Made by a program: the position numbers and the translations under genes. This document shows, one piece after another, positions 45,964-54,306 of a stretch of DNA of 64,000 nt. Origin of the DNA: Herbaspirillum hiltneri N3 (GTDB lineage Bacteria; Pseudomonadota; Gammaproteobacteria; Burkholderiales; Burkholderiaceae_D); the NCBI RefSeq assembly GCF_001267925.1, contig NZ_CP011409.1:2418001-2482000 (forward strand), given 5' to 3'. Position 1 is the first letter of the stretch. Each line of letters opens with the position of its first letter. Under the pieces are notes generated by a model, which was not told the origin of the DNA, did not search any database, and saw only the letters and a program-made list of their open reading frames with translations.

Positions 45964-48066
45964 ATGCCTGCAAGATTGCCGAGCCTGCGCCAGGAATTAT
46001 CCATTTCTGCCGGACCAAGACTTCCCGACGGCCAGCCCAGCTGGACGCTGCACGACCCCGTGCGCAATGTCTTTTTCCAGCTCGACTGGCCCAGCTTCGA
46101 AATGCTCAGCCGCTGGGACCTGGATGATGCGGCAGCGATCATCGGCGATATCAATCGCTCGACTGCCTTGCAACTCGACAAGGAGGCGTTTGACCATTTC
46201 TTGAATTTCTTGCGGGAGCAGAATCTGCTGCAGCCGGCGTCCGGTTCCGCCCCGGTATTTGCCGCGGCGCGTGAGCGGCAGCGCGGCACTTTGTTTCAAT
46301 GGCTGCTGCACAACTATCTGTTCTTCCGCATCCCCTTGCTACGCCCCGATGCCTGGCTGACATGGCTGCAACCACGCCTGGCGTTCCTGTTCAGTCCCAC
46401 GTTTCGCCGCCTGACCATCGCCGCCGGCGTGCTGGGTATTCTTGGCGCCTATCGCGAATGGGATCGGTTCTCCGCAACGCTGATGGATACCCTGAGCTGG
46501 CAAGGCGCGGCGATGTATGGCGTGGCTGTCGTGTTTGCCAAAACCTGTCATGAACTGGGACACGCGCTGACGGCCAAGCGGTATGGCTGCCGCGTGCCGA
46601 CCATGGGATTGGCTTTTCTGGTGATGTGGCCGGTCGCCTACACCGACACCAACGAAGTGTGGAAGCTGCCGCGGCGCGAACAACGCCTGGCGGTGGCCGG
46701 CGCCGGCATCGTGACCGAAATGGGAATCGCCGCGTGGGCCACGCTGGCGTGGGCCTGGCTTCCGGAGGGCGGCGTAAAGCAGGCCGCCTTTCTGTTGTCC
46801 ACCACGACCTGGATTTCCACGCTGGCGATCAACGCCAGCCCCTTCATGCGCTTCGATGGCTACTACATTCTGTCGGACTATCTGGGCCTGCCCAATCTGC
46901 ATAACCGCTGCTTCGCGCTGGCGCGCTGGGATCTGCGTGAACGCCTGTTTGCGCTGGGCGAACCAGCGCCCGAAGTGTTCCCGCACCAGCGCCGCATCGG
47001 CCTCGTCCTGTTCGCCTGGGCGGTCTGGATTTACCGGCTGGTGCTGTTTCTTGGCATCGCCGCATTGGTCTACCATTTCTTTATCAAGGCGGTCGGCATC
47101 CTCTTGTTCTTCATCGAAATGGGATGGTTTGTGGCGCTGCCTATCTGGCGGGAAATACAGGCATGGCGTCTGCGATGGCCTGCATTGAAACACAGCCCTC
47201 GCGCCCGTGTCACCGCGATGCTGGCAACCTTGCTGTGTCTGCTGTTCCTGCTTCCGTGGCCGGGACGAATACGTACTTCCGGGATGCTGCAACCGCAGAC
47301 CAGGATGGCGTTGTATGCGCCGCCACAATCCAGGGTCGAATCCCTGCCGGTGGCAAGCGGACAGAAGATACAGGCCGGGCAGACGCTGCTGCGCCTGAGC
47401 TCGCCTGAACTGGACCTGCGCATCGGCGAGGCGGATGCGCGCCACGAAGCCTTGTCCTGGCAATCCGCAGCGGCCGGCTTTGACACGGCCACACGCAAGG
47501 ACTGGCAACTCCTGAATGATCAGCTGGCTTTTTCCGATGCCGAGCAGGCATCCGTCAATGTTGACCTCCAGCGCTATCGTCCGGTCGCGCCGTATGCCGG
47601 GGTATTGGTGGATGTCGATCCGGACCTGAGGCCGGGACAGTGGATAAAAAATCAGGAATATCTGGGCACGCTGGTGGCCGGCGGCCAATGGCAGGTCGTG
47701 GTATATGTCGACGAAGATGCGCTGCATCGCATCGATCGTGGCGACCGTGCGCTATTCATTGCCGATGGATTGGGAAGCCCGTCGTTGCGACTGACCGTAT
47801 CCAGTATCGATCGCGACGCCACTCGCACAATGGGAGAGCCTGAGTTGGCGAATCTGTTCGGCGGCGACGTACTGGCGAGAGAAAAAAACGGCGTGCTCTA
47901 TCCGGAAAACGCCGTCTTCCGTGTCGTATTGAATGTTGCCGGGGCGCTGCCGGCGGAGCAGCAGGAATGGCGCGGACACGTCACCATCGCAGGCCGGTGG
48001 GAAGCGCCGGCATTGAGATTCTTGCGTACCGCGGCATCGGTCGCCTGGCGTGAAGCCGGTTTCTAG
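45964..48066 (+). CDS. Membrane M50 metalloprotease fused to a HlyD-like domain, PqqD-like N-terminus
   Basis: A 700-residue protein. Residues 1-95 look like a PqqD/RRE-type peptide-binding fold (PSWTLHDPVRNVFFQLDWPS). The polytopic membrane core follows, with the site-2-protease zinc motif H196-E197-L198-G199-H200 and the second motif N290-A-S-P-F-M-R-F-D298-G, both intact. From about 435 a periplasmic barrel-sandwich hybrid (MALYAPPQSRVESLPVASGQ, YRPVAPYAGVLVDVDPDLRPG) resembles HlyD. It takes the position where an ABC exporter would be expected in a type I secretion cluster. Activity as protease, channel or both is unknown. Last gene of the cluster, followed by a strong terminator. Confidence 0.85.
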   Translation: MPARLPSLRQELSISAGPRLPDGQPSWTLHDPVRNVFFQLDWPSFEMLSRWDLDDAAAIIGDINRSTALQLDKEAFDHFLNFLREQNLLQPASGSAPVFAAARERQRGTLFQWLLHNYLFFRIPLLRPDAWLTWLQPRLAFLFSPTFRRLTIAAGVLGILGAYREWDRFSATLMDTLSWQGAAMYGVAVVFAKTCHELGHALTAKRYGCRVPTMGLAFLVMWPVAYTDTNEVWKLPRREQRLAVAGAGIVTEMGIAAWATLAWAWLPEGGVKQAAFLLSTTTWISTLAINASPFMRFDGYYILSDYLGLPNLHNRCFALARWDLRERLFALGEPAPEVFPHQRRIGLVLFAWAVWIYRLVLFLGIAALVYHFFIKAVGILLFFIEMGWFVALPIWREIQAWRLRWPALKHSPRARVTAMLATLLCLLFLLPWPGRIRTSGMLQPQTRMALYAPPQSRVESLPVASGQKIQAGQTLLRLSSPELDLRIGEADARHEALSWQSAAAGFDTATRKDWQLLNDQLAFSDAEQASVNVDLQRYRPVAPYAGVLVDVDPDLRPGQWIKNQEYLGTLVAGGQWQVVVYVDEDALHRIDRGDRALFIADGLGSPSLRLTVSSIDRDATRTMGEPELANLFGGDVLAREKNGVLYPENAVFRVVLNVAGALPAEQQEWRGHVTIAGRWEAPALRFLRTAASVAWREAGF

Positions 48067-48130
48067 CCGGCTCCGTAAAATCGCCAGGCGGCTTGCCCGC
48101 GCAGGTCGAAGCAAGTCCCGTCAAAATGAA

Positions 48131-48154
48131 GCCCGCTTGCGCGGGCTTTTTTTT
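48131..48154 (+). terminator. Terminator of the export cluster
   Basis: GCCCGC (48131-48136) pairs with GCGGGC (48141-48146) across loop TTGC and is followed by eight T residues (48147-48154). It lies 65 nt after the M50 gene stop. Confidence 0.85.
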
Positions 48155-48175
48155 GTGCGTGATTACCGCGAACGA

Positions 48176-49873
48176 TCAGGCGCTGCGGCGTTCATCCCTG
48201 AGCTGCAAAGCCGGATTGATCACCTTGGCATCGGCGCCGAACGGGCGCAGCGGCAGGATACGGGCGGAGCTGGACAGGGCCGGATCTTCCAGGCTGAACA
48301 CGCCGACGGCCTGATTGAGCCTGCCGGCCTGGTCCTGCAACGTGCCGACGGCGGCGCTGGCTTGCTCCACCAGTGCGGCGTTCTGCTGCGTGACCTGGTC
48401 CATCAATGCAATGGCGCGGTGCACTTCTTCGATGCCGATGCTTTGCTCGTGGCTGGCGGCGGAGATTTCGCCGACGACGTCGGTGACGTGCTTCACGCTG
48501 GCGACGATCTGTTCCATCGTTTCGCCGGCCTGGCCGACCAGCTTGGCGCCGGTGTCGACCTTCTCCACCGAGTCATCGATGAGCGACTTGATTTCCTTGG
48601 CGGCGGCCGAGCTGCGCTGCGCCAGGCTGCGCACTTCGGTGGCGACCACGGCAAAGCCGCGGCCTTGTTCGCCGGCACGCGCCGCTTCGACTGCGGCGTT
48701 CAGAGCCAGGATGTTGGTCTGGAAGGCGATGCCGTCAATCACGCCGATGATGTCGACGATCTTGCGCGAGGAAGTATTGATGGAGTCCATGGTATGCACC
48801 ACTTGGCCGACGATGGCGCCGCCCTGGATGGCGATCGCGGAGGCGTTGCGCGCCAGCTGGTTGGCTTGCTTGGCGTTGTCGTCGTTCTGCTTGACGGTGG
48901 ACGTCAGCTGCTCCATCGCCGAGGCGGTTTCTTCCAGCGAGGCGGCCTGATCTTCGGTGCGGGCGGCGAGATCGCGATTGCCTTCGGCGATCTGGGCGCT
49001 GATCTCGGTAACGTCGCTGGCGGCGTCGCGCACTTCGGTGACGGTACGGCGCAGATTGCTGCTCATTTCCGACAGTGCGGCCATGATGCTTTCGCGACCC
49101 TTGCCGAGATCCTTGTCCTGCTCGATGGCGTGGTACAGCTCGCCGCGATCGACGGCGAAGGCCAGTTCCTTGACTTGCGCCGGTTCGGCGCCAAGTGCGC
49201 GGCGGATGTGGCGGGTGATCAATGTCGCCAGCACGACGCCGGTAGCCATGGCGATCGCCAGCAGCACCAGCATCAGCGCCTGGAAGCCGTGCGCCAGGCT
49301 GCGTGCGTGGGCCGATTCGGCCTGGGTCATCTGTTCCTGCAGGTCGATGAATTTGTTGATCGATGCCAGCCATTCGACGAAGGCAGGCTTGCCTTGCTGC
49401 AGCATGATCTGGCGTGCGCCGTCGGTGTCGCCCGAGGTGCGGGCCGCGATCACGCGTTGCACCAGCGGCATGGTGCGCGCTTCGATGGCCTTGATGGCGG
49501 CGAGGTCGGTGCGTTCTTCGGCGCGGATGTTCTTGCCCTTTTCACCGGAGAAGATGGCGTCGAGCGGTTGCGCCGATTGCTGGTAGTCGCTGTCCAGTTT
49601 GCTGATCAGGCCGATGACGTCCTTGACCTCGGTGTCGCCCACCAGGGTCAGGTCGCGCAGTGCGATCGCGCGGTCATGCACGCTGCCGCGGAAGTTGATG
49701 GCGTAACGCTGCTTGACGTTGTTGTCGTCGCTGATGGTGCTGAGGCTGCCTTCGATGGCGTTGACCTTCATGATGCTGAGTGCGGTGAGCGCGACCATCA
49801 TGGCCAGCACGATGGCGAAACTGATTCCGAGGCGGGCTGCGACGCTGATGGCAGGCCGTGGCGATTGATTCAT
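48176..49873 (-). CDS. Methyl-accepting chemotaxis protein with 4HB ligand domain
   Basis: A 565-residue chemoreceptor. TM1 (about 10-32) is followed by a four-helix-bundle periplasmic domain to about 190, then TM2, a HAMP domain and the cytoplasmic signalling hairpin. The kinase-control tip [20 protein letters not shown] is intact. The end lacks a CheR-docking pentapeptide, unlike the receptor at 57999. GGGAG precedes ATG 49873. Ligand unknown; it is convergent with the export cluster. Confidence 0.93.
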   Translation of the reverse strand: MNQSPRPAISVAARLGISFAIVLAMMVALTALSIMKVNAIEGSLSTISDDNNVKQRYAINFRGSVHDRAIALRDLTLVGDTEVKDVIGLISKLDSDYQQSAQPLDAIFSGEKGKNIRAEERTDLAAIKAIEARTMPLVQRVIAARTSGDTDGARQIMLQQGKPAFVEWLASINKFIDLQEQMTQAESAHARSLAHGFQALMLVLLAIAMATGVVLATLITRHIRRALGAEPAQVKELAFAVDRGELYHAIEQDKDLGKGRESIMAALSEMSSNLRRTVTEVRDAASDVTEISAQIAEGNRDLAARTEDQAASLEETASAMEQLTSTVKQNDDNAKQANQLARNASAIAIQGGAIVGQVVHTMDSINTSSRKIVDIIGVIDGIAFQTNILALNAAVEAARAGEQGRGFAVVATEVRSLAQRSSAAAKEIKSLIDDSVEKVDTGAKLVGQAGETMEQIVASVKHVTDVVGEISAASHEQSIGIEEVHRAIALMDQVTQQNAALVEQASAAVGTLQDQAGRLNQAVGVFSLEDPALSSSARILPLRPFGADAKVINPALQLRDERRSA

Positions 49874-50130
49874 GGTGAGGCTCCCTGAGGTTGCACGCCG
49901 TCCGGAGTCGGCGCTTGTGGTCTTTTTTTGGGCGGCTGTCCGTATCTTGCGGTGCACAACAACTGCCGGCTGACGCAATCTTAGGCGAAATCAATGTTTG
50001 GCAAAAATTGATAGTTTTCATCAATCCGATAGCTTTTATACACTCCTTGATGGCTGCGGCCCGGCGCCGGATTTCCACGTGGAAACCACCTTGCCACGGC
50101 AGGAATAACCGGAACTCCGGCCGGAAAACG
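49874..50130. other. Intergenic region upstream of the chemoreceptor
   Basis: Non-coding. The stretch 49985-50045 is AT-rich (TGGCAAAAATTGATAG, AGCTTTTATACAC) and probably contains the chemoreceptor promoter; I could not identify a convincing sigma28 or sigma70 pair. The rest shows no gene. Confidence 0.5.
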
Positions 50131-50166
50131 AAAAAAAGCGCCGGCTACCTGAAGTAGCCGGCGCTT
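50131..50166 (-). terminator. Terminator after the porin gene
   Basis: AAGCGCCGGCTAC (50136-50148) and GTAGCCGGCGCTT (50154-50166) form a perfect 13-bp stem. On the minus strand it is followed by TTTTTTT, so it ends the porin transcript. Confidence 0.85.
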
Positions 50167-50198
50167 TGCGGGTGACCCCGCTCTGAACCGTGCTGCTA

Positions 50199-51404
50199 TC
50201 AGAAGTAGTGGATCACGCCGACGTTGACGGCGTTCTGGCTGCTGTCGGAACCAGGCACGCTGCTGCTGTTGACGCCGACGTTATACACGTCGGACGCGCG
50301 CAGGTTGCGATAAACGCCGTACAGCGAGGTGCGCTTGGACAAGGCGTATTTCGCACCCAGGTTGAGCTGGGTCATCTTGCCGTCGCCGGCATTGACGAAG
50401 CCGACACGGGCGTATTGCACGCTGGCCAGCAACGACAGGGCCGGCGTCAGCGCGTAGTTGACGCCGACGTCGAAGATGTTGGTCTTGTCGTTGTTGACGC
50501 CGCCGACGGCGAATTGCGCGGTGCTGTCAGCCGTGAAGCTGGCGGCCGACGCGGCGGAGAACGATACCGCGCTGCTGGCTTGCGCCAGCGGCAGCTTCAC
50601 TTGCGACCACGAGCCGTGCAGCTTGGCGGCGCCGAGCTGGTAGCTGGCGGCCAGGGTCCAGGTCTTCAGGCAGGTCGAACCGATGTTGGCGGCGCCGGTG
50701 GAGCATGTCGTCGCGGCCGAGGAGTTGACGTCGCTGCCGGCGATCGAGCCCGCTGCGGTGCCGGCCTTCTTGGCCTGGAAGTAAGCCAGGCCGACGCCGA
50801 ACGGACCGTTGGCGTAGGCACCGCCGATGCCGTAGGACTGACCGGTGGAAGCGGAGCCGGCGTTCTCGCCGAAGCCGTAGATCACGCTGCCATAGAAGCC
50901 GTTGACGTTGGGCGTGTTGTAGCGGATCGAGTTGTTGACGCGTTCGCCGTTGGTGCGATCCAGATCTTTGGCGTGGACATTGCTGACCATGCCGCCGAGG
51001 TCGTCGACCGTGGTGAAGGCCGCGATGTCGTCAAGGAAGTCCTTTTGGCGGCCCAGCAGCACGGCGCCGAAGTTGCCCGACAGGCCGACGGTGGCGGTGC
51101 GGCCGAACAGCGTGCCATTTTGTGCGGCGGCGCCGGTGTCGACGTTGAAGCCGTTTTCCAGGTTGAACAGCGCCTTCAGGCCGCCACCCAGATCTTCGCT
51201 GCCCTTGAAGCCGAGGCGCGAACCCTTGATCGCACCCGAATCCACACCGGCGCGGCTGCCGGTGGCGGAACCGACGCCGGTGGCGACCTTGCTGTTGTAG
51301 GCCACGCTGGCATCGATGATGCCGTAGATCGTGACCGAGCTTTGTGCATGGGCGACGCTCGCGAACGAGCCGATTACCGCCAGTGCCAGGAGAGACTTTC
51401 TCAT
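50199..51404 (-). CDS. Gram-negative porin (betaproteobacterial type)
   Basis: A 401-residue outer-membrane porin. The signal peptide LLALAVIGSFASVAHA is followed by QSSVTIYGIIDASV, the usual first strand, and the protein ends in a beta-strand with terminal aromatic Phe (NVGVIHYF), the OmpA/porin C-terminal signal. GSRLGFKGSEDLGGGLKALF and LGRQKDFLDD are typical trimeric general-porin segments. ATG 51404 is chosen to start at the signal peptide. An AT-rich 5' region (51480-51600) suggests strong transcription. Confidence 0.93.
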   Translation of the reverse strand: MRKSLLALAVIGSFASVAHAQSSVTIYGIIDASVAYNSKVATGVGSATGSRAGVDSGAIKGSRLGFKGSEDLGGGLKALFNLENGFNVDTGAAAQNGTLFGRTATVGLSGNFGAVLLGRQKDFLDDIAAFTTVDDLGGMVSNVHAKDLDRTNGERVNNSIRYNTPNVNGFYGSVIYGFGENAGSASTGQSYGIGGAYANGPFGVGLAYFQAKKAGTAAGSIAGSDVNSSAATTCSTGAANIGSTCLKTWTLAASYQLGAAKLHGSWSQVKLPLAQASSAVSFSAASAASFTADSTAQFAVGGVNNDKTNIFDVGVNYALTPALSLLASVQYARVGFVNAGDGKMTQLNLGAKYALSKRTSLYGVYRNLRASDVYNVGVNSSSVPGSDSSQNAVNVGVIHYF

Positions 51405-51674
51405 TTTCAGAACTCCAATGATTGTTTGAATGACATCCAAAATGGATCGATGCGATGTTGCGAAAACGCTTCACAATCGATGCTTCTCGATGGAAATTAC
51501 AAGAAGACTTTATTTATTTAAACAAATAATGGAATTTAAAACAAAGAATTATTTTTAATTCTCTCTCTGAAATTGGAATTTGTATCTTTTATACAACTGC
51601 GCCCGCCGGGAAGCCGCTTATCCAAACGACAACGCCCCGCCTCGCAAGGCAGGGCTGGCAGGAATGCTGCCGGC

Positions 51675-51929
51675 TCAGTAGTGGAAGCGGCACTGATGCA
51701 CGATGATGTTGCCGTGCAGGCGCTCGAATACGATGCGGTGCTCGGCTGAAATGCGCACCGCGCTGAGGCCCTTGAACGCCAGCGGCAGCTCCGTGACCTG
51801 CTGGCTGGGCAAGGCGTCGCCCTGTTTCAGCCTGAGCAGGATCTGGCGGATCCGGTCGGCAAAAACGGCATCGTTGGCTTGCCAGTAGTCGAGGTCTTCG
51901 GCTGCGCCCGGCGTGAGCAGCAGCTTCAT
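51675..51929 (-). CDS. YoeB/Txe-family mRNA interferase toxin
   Basis: An 84-residue RelE-fold toxin. The active-site positions match E. coli YoeB: Glu47 (YoeB E46), Arg65, His83 and Tyr84 in the C-terminal RFHY. YoeB cleaves mRNA at the ribosomal A site. The gene overlaps the antitoxin stop by four bases (ATGA) and lies downstream of it, the standard YefM-YoeB order, so the pair is predicted to be active. ATG 51929 fits better than a start three codons upstream. Confidence 0.9.
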   Translation of the reverse strand: MKLLLTPGAAEDLDYWQANDAVFADRIRQILLRLKQGDALPSQQVTELPLAFKGLSAVRISAEHRIVFERLHGNIIVHQCRFHY

Positions 51930-52168
51930 TCGACACATGCCTCGGTGAGGAACTCCGCGCGCACCTGCTGCAGACTTTCCTGCAGGCGCTCGGCGTTGAC
52001 CGAGGTGGCGAACAGATGAACGATGTCCTGCAGCGCGCGCCAGCTGGATTCCTTCAGGATGATCAAATTGTCGCAGGCGTCCTGCGTCACCAGCACTTCA
52101 TCGGAACCGGCCAGTTCGAGCACTTCGTCGATGTGCGTGGTCAGGTAGTGCGAACTCAGGGAATACAT
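51926..52168 (-). CDS. YefM/Phd-family antitoxin
   Basis: An 80-residue antitoxin. The N-terminus (SLSSHYLTTHIDEVLELAGSDE, VLVTQDACDNLIILKESSWRALQD) matches the Phd/YefM DNA-binding fold, and the C-terminal helix is the part that binds toxin. GAGG lies before the ATG at 52168. It would repress its own operon with YoeB. Confidence 0.87.
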   Translation of the reverse strand: MYSLSSHYLTTHIDEVLELAGSDEVLVTQDACDNLIILKESSWRALQDIVHLFATSVNAERLQESLQQVRAEFLTEACVE

Positions 52169-52278
52169 GCTTGCCTCGATGTTTTTTGACTTGAACGGGG
52201 TGGAATTCTTGTCTCCGCCGGCTCTCCTCCGGGCATCGTCGCGGCGCAGCTGCGCCCGGCGCGATGCCTCTGACAGGA

Positions 52279-52695
52279 TCAATAGCCGCGATACAGACCT
52301 TGCGGGTCGGGGTGCTTGTTGTATTCGACCAGCTCGGCCTGCACTTGGGCGCTGGTCTTGGTGGACACGAATGCAGGCAGGTGCGGGTAGGCGGCGTCGC
52401 CGACGCTGAGCTCACCGCTGGCGCGGGCCCGGACCAGTTCGGCGACGACTTCGGCGCGCGTCTTGGTGGAGACGAATTTCTGCTGGTAGGGATAGTCGGC
52501 GTCGCCGACGTTGAGTTCGCCGTTGGCGCGCGCTTGCTCGAGTTCAGCGATGACCTGGGCGCGGGTCTTGGGAGAAGAAGCGGAAGAAACGGAAGAAGCG
52601 GAGGATGCTGAAGTTGTTGCGGTAGGCGCGTTTGCTAGTACAGAACCGCTGAGAACGGTCAAAACAAGAGCGGCCGCCAATTGATTGATAGCCAT
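52279..52695 (-). CDS. Exported DUF4148 protein, three repeats
   Basis: A 138-residue protein. A signal peptide (about 1-22, ending SVLANA) and a Ser/Ala-rich linker are followed by three DUF4148 units: KTRAQVIAELEQARANGELN, KTRAEVVAELVRARASGELS and a shorter KTSAQVQAELVEYNKHPDP. DUF4148 proteins are small periplasmic proteins of unknown function, common in Burkholderiales, and usually have one unit. Confidence 0.85.
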   Translation of the reverse strand: MAINQLAAALVLTVLSGSVLANAPTATTSASSASSVSSASSPKTRAQVIAELEQARANGELNVGDADYPYQQKFVSTKTRAEVVAELVRARASGELSVGDAAYPHLPAFVSTKTSAQVQAELVEYNKHPDPQGLYRGY

Positions 52696-53049
52696 TTTTT
52701 TTCTTTCGGTAGTGATTAAAGAGGCGGCGATCCGGGGACATGAACACCCGCCGGACCGCCTCTCGATGAGGGAGCACGGCAGTGCAGATACTGCTGCGAA
52801 CTGCACTGCATTCATCGATGGAGAGACTTTAATCCTTGCCCATAAGAGAATAAACAATACCAAAAGAAAAACGTTATTGCGAATATAGAAATAATATAAT
52901 GACGCGATTTCGGGTATACGCACGGGCGCGCCAACTCCTTCGCCCGGCGTACCGGTCTGGCCGGAGACACGGTGCCGAGAACACAGCGGCCGCAACTTGC
53001 CGCAGCTTGCGCATTACAATACGTGCCTGTTTGATTTCCATTGCGCGCC
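52696..53049. other. Intergenic region between the DUF4148 gene and the GGDEF gene
   Basis: A 354-nt gap. The part 52835-52905 is AT-rich (GAGAATAAACAATACC, ATAGAAATAATATAATG) and probably carries the divergent promoters. I see no credible gene; frames in this region lack starts and codon bias. Confidence 0.55.
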
Positions 53050-54273
53050 ATGCTGACCGTAGTCTCGATTCTCACCACAACCGCTCTGTTCAGCTTGGCG
53101 ATGCTGCTGGTGCTGGGGTCTTTGCTGCGCTCGCCGGTGGCGGGCGTGCGCGAATGGTTTTTCGCCAACCTGGCGATGGTGGTGTCGCTGCCGCTGCTGG
53201 CCTTGCGCACCGCAATTCCCGATTTCATTTCCATCGTCGTCGCCAACGTCGTCATGTCGCTGGCGGGCGCGTTCTATTACGCCGGCTGCGCGCGTTTCCT
53301 TGGTCGTCCGGTGCCTTGGGTGCGCATGCTGGCAGGCGTAGCGCTGATCGGCATCGCCATGATCGTATGGCGCTACGTCGACGCCAACCTGCCGATGCGC
53401 GTAGTGGCCTCCACCACCTTCAACACCATCGTCTGCACCGCCATCGGCGTGATCCTGCTGCGCCGTCGCCCACGCGACCGCAGTCCTTACAACTTCTGGT
53501 TCGCGGCGCTGATGGCGTTTCTGTTCGCGGGGACGCAAATGGTGCGCGGCCTGTACTTCATGACGCTGGCGCCGGACGAGTCGCTCGCCATGCTCAATAG
53601 CGTCTGGAACATCAGCCTGCTGACCGTCGGCGCGGTGGTCATGCCGACGCTCACCATGATCGCGGTGATGATGGTGCATGACGCCATGCTGGCCAAGGTC
53701 GAGCACGCGCTCAACCATGACCACCTCACCGGCGCACTCACGCGCAAGCGCTTCGAGAGCATCACCCGTGACCTGCTCGCAGCAGCGCAGCCGGCGCGGC
53801 CGCTGGTGCTGCTGCTGATCGACCTCGATCATTTCAAGCGCATCAACGATACTCACGGCCACGCCGGCGGCGACGAAGTGCTGCGCGCGTTCGTGCAGAT
53901 GGCCGGCGACTTCGTGCGGCCGGGCGATGCGCTTGGTCGTCTGGGCGGAGAAGAATTCGGCCTGCTGCTCCCCGCCACTACAGCAGCCGATGCCGCCGCC
54001 ATGGCGGAGTCGCTGCGGGCGCAGGCGGAGGGTCAGGTCGTGTCCGGCGAGTTCGGCTCCTGCCGCTACAGCATCAGCATCGGCATCGCCACTGCGCATT
54101 GGGAAGACAGTCCGGACCGCTTCAATGCGCGCGCCGACCGCGCCTTGTACGCCGCCAAGAACAGCGGCCGCAATCGCGTGGCGTCGGAGGAGACCCTGCC
54201 GAAGCTGGAAACGGAAATGGAAATGGAAATGGAACTGCCGGCAAAAGCCGGCAGGAATAGTGCGCAGGCCTGA
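53050..54273 (+). CDS. Membrane-bound diguanylate cyclase (GGDEF)
   Basis: A 407-residue protein. The N-terminal ~205 residues form about six transmembrane helices (TVVSILTTTALFSLAMLLVL and so on) as a membrane sensor. A GGDEF domain follows, with active site GGEEF at residues 299-303 and an inhibitory RxxD (R290-D293) five residues upstream, so product inhibition by c-di-GMP is expected. No EAL domain follows, so it should synthesise c-di-GMP. ATG 53050 lies next to a TTG three codons earlier. The C-terminal tail contains a run of a hexanucleotide repeat. Confidence 0.92.
   Translation: MLTVVSILTTTALFSLAMLLVLGSLLRSPVAGVREWFFANLAMVVSLPLLALRTAIPDFISIVVANVVMSLAGAFYYAGCARFLGRPVPWVRMLAGVALIGIAMIVWRYVDANLPMRVVASTTFNTIVCTAIGVILLRRRPRDRSPYNFWFAALMAFLFAGTQMVRGLYFMTLAPDESLAMLNSVWNISLLTVGAVVMPTLTMIAVMMVHDAMLAKVEHALNHDHLTGALTRKRFESITRDLLAAAQPARPLVLLLIDLDHFKRINDTHGHAGGDEVLRAFVQMAGDFVRPGDALGRLGGEEFGLLLPATTAADAAAMAESLRAQAEGQVVSGEFGSCRYSISIGIATAHWEDSPDRFNARADRALYAAKNSGRNRVASEETLPKLETEMEMEMELPAKAGRNSAQA
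54207..54236 (+). repeat. GGAAAT hexanucleotide repeat in the GGDEF gene
   Basis: Five GGAAxx units, three of them perfect GGAAAT (54213-54230), encode ETEMEMEMEL in the C-terminal tail. A six-base unit keeps the frame, so slippage would only change tail length. Confidence 0.75.
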
Positions 54274-54306
54274 TCGTTCAGGCCTGAAGCCGGAAGATCA
54301 ATCCGG

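Noticed and set aside
49985..50045. Sigma28 (FliA) promoter upstream of the chemoreceptor
   Set aside because: The region is AT-rich, but no TAAA / GCCGATAA pair with correct spacing could be placed on the minus strand.
52812..53255. Minus-strand frame in the gap before the GGDEF gene
   Set aside because: It overlaps the start of the GGDEF gene, has no ribosome binding site, and its composition is not protein-like.
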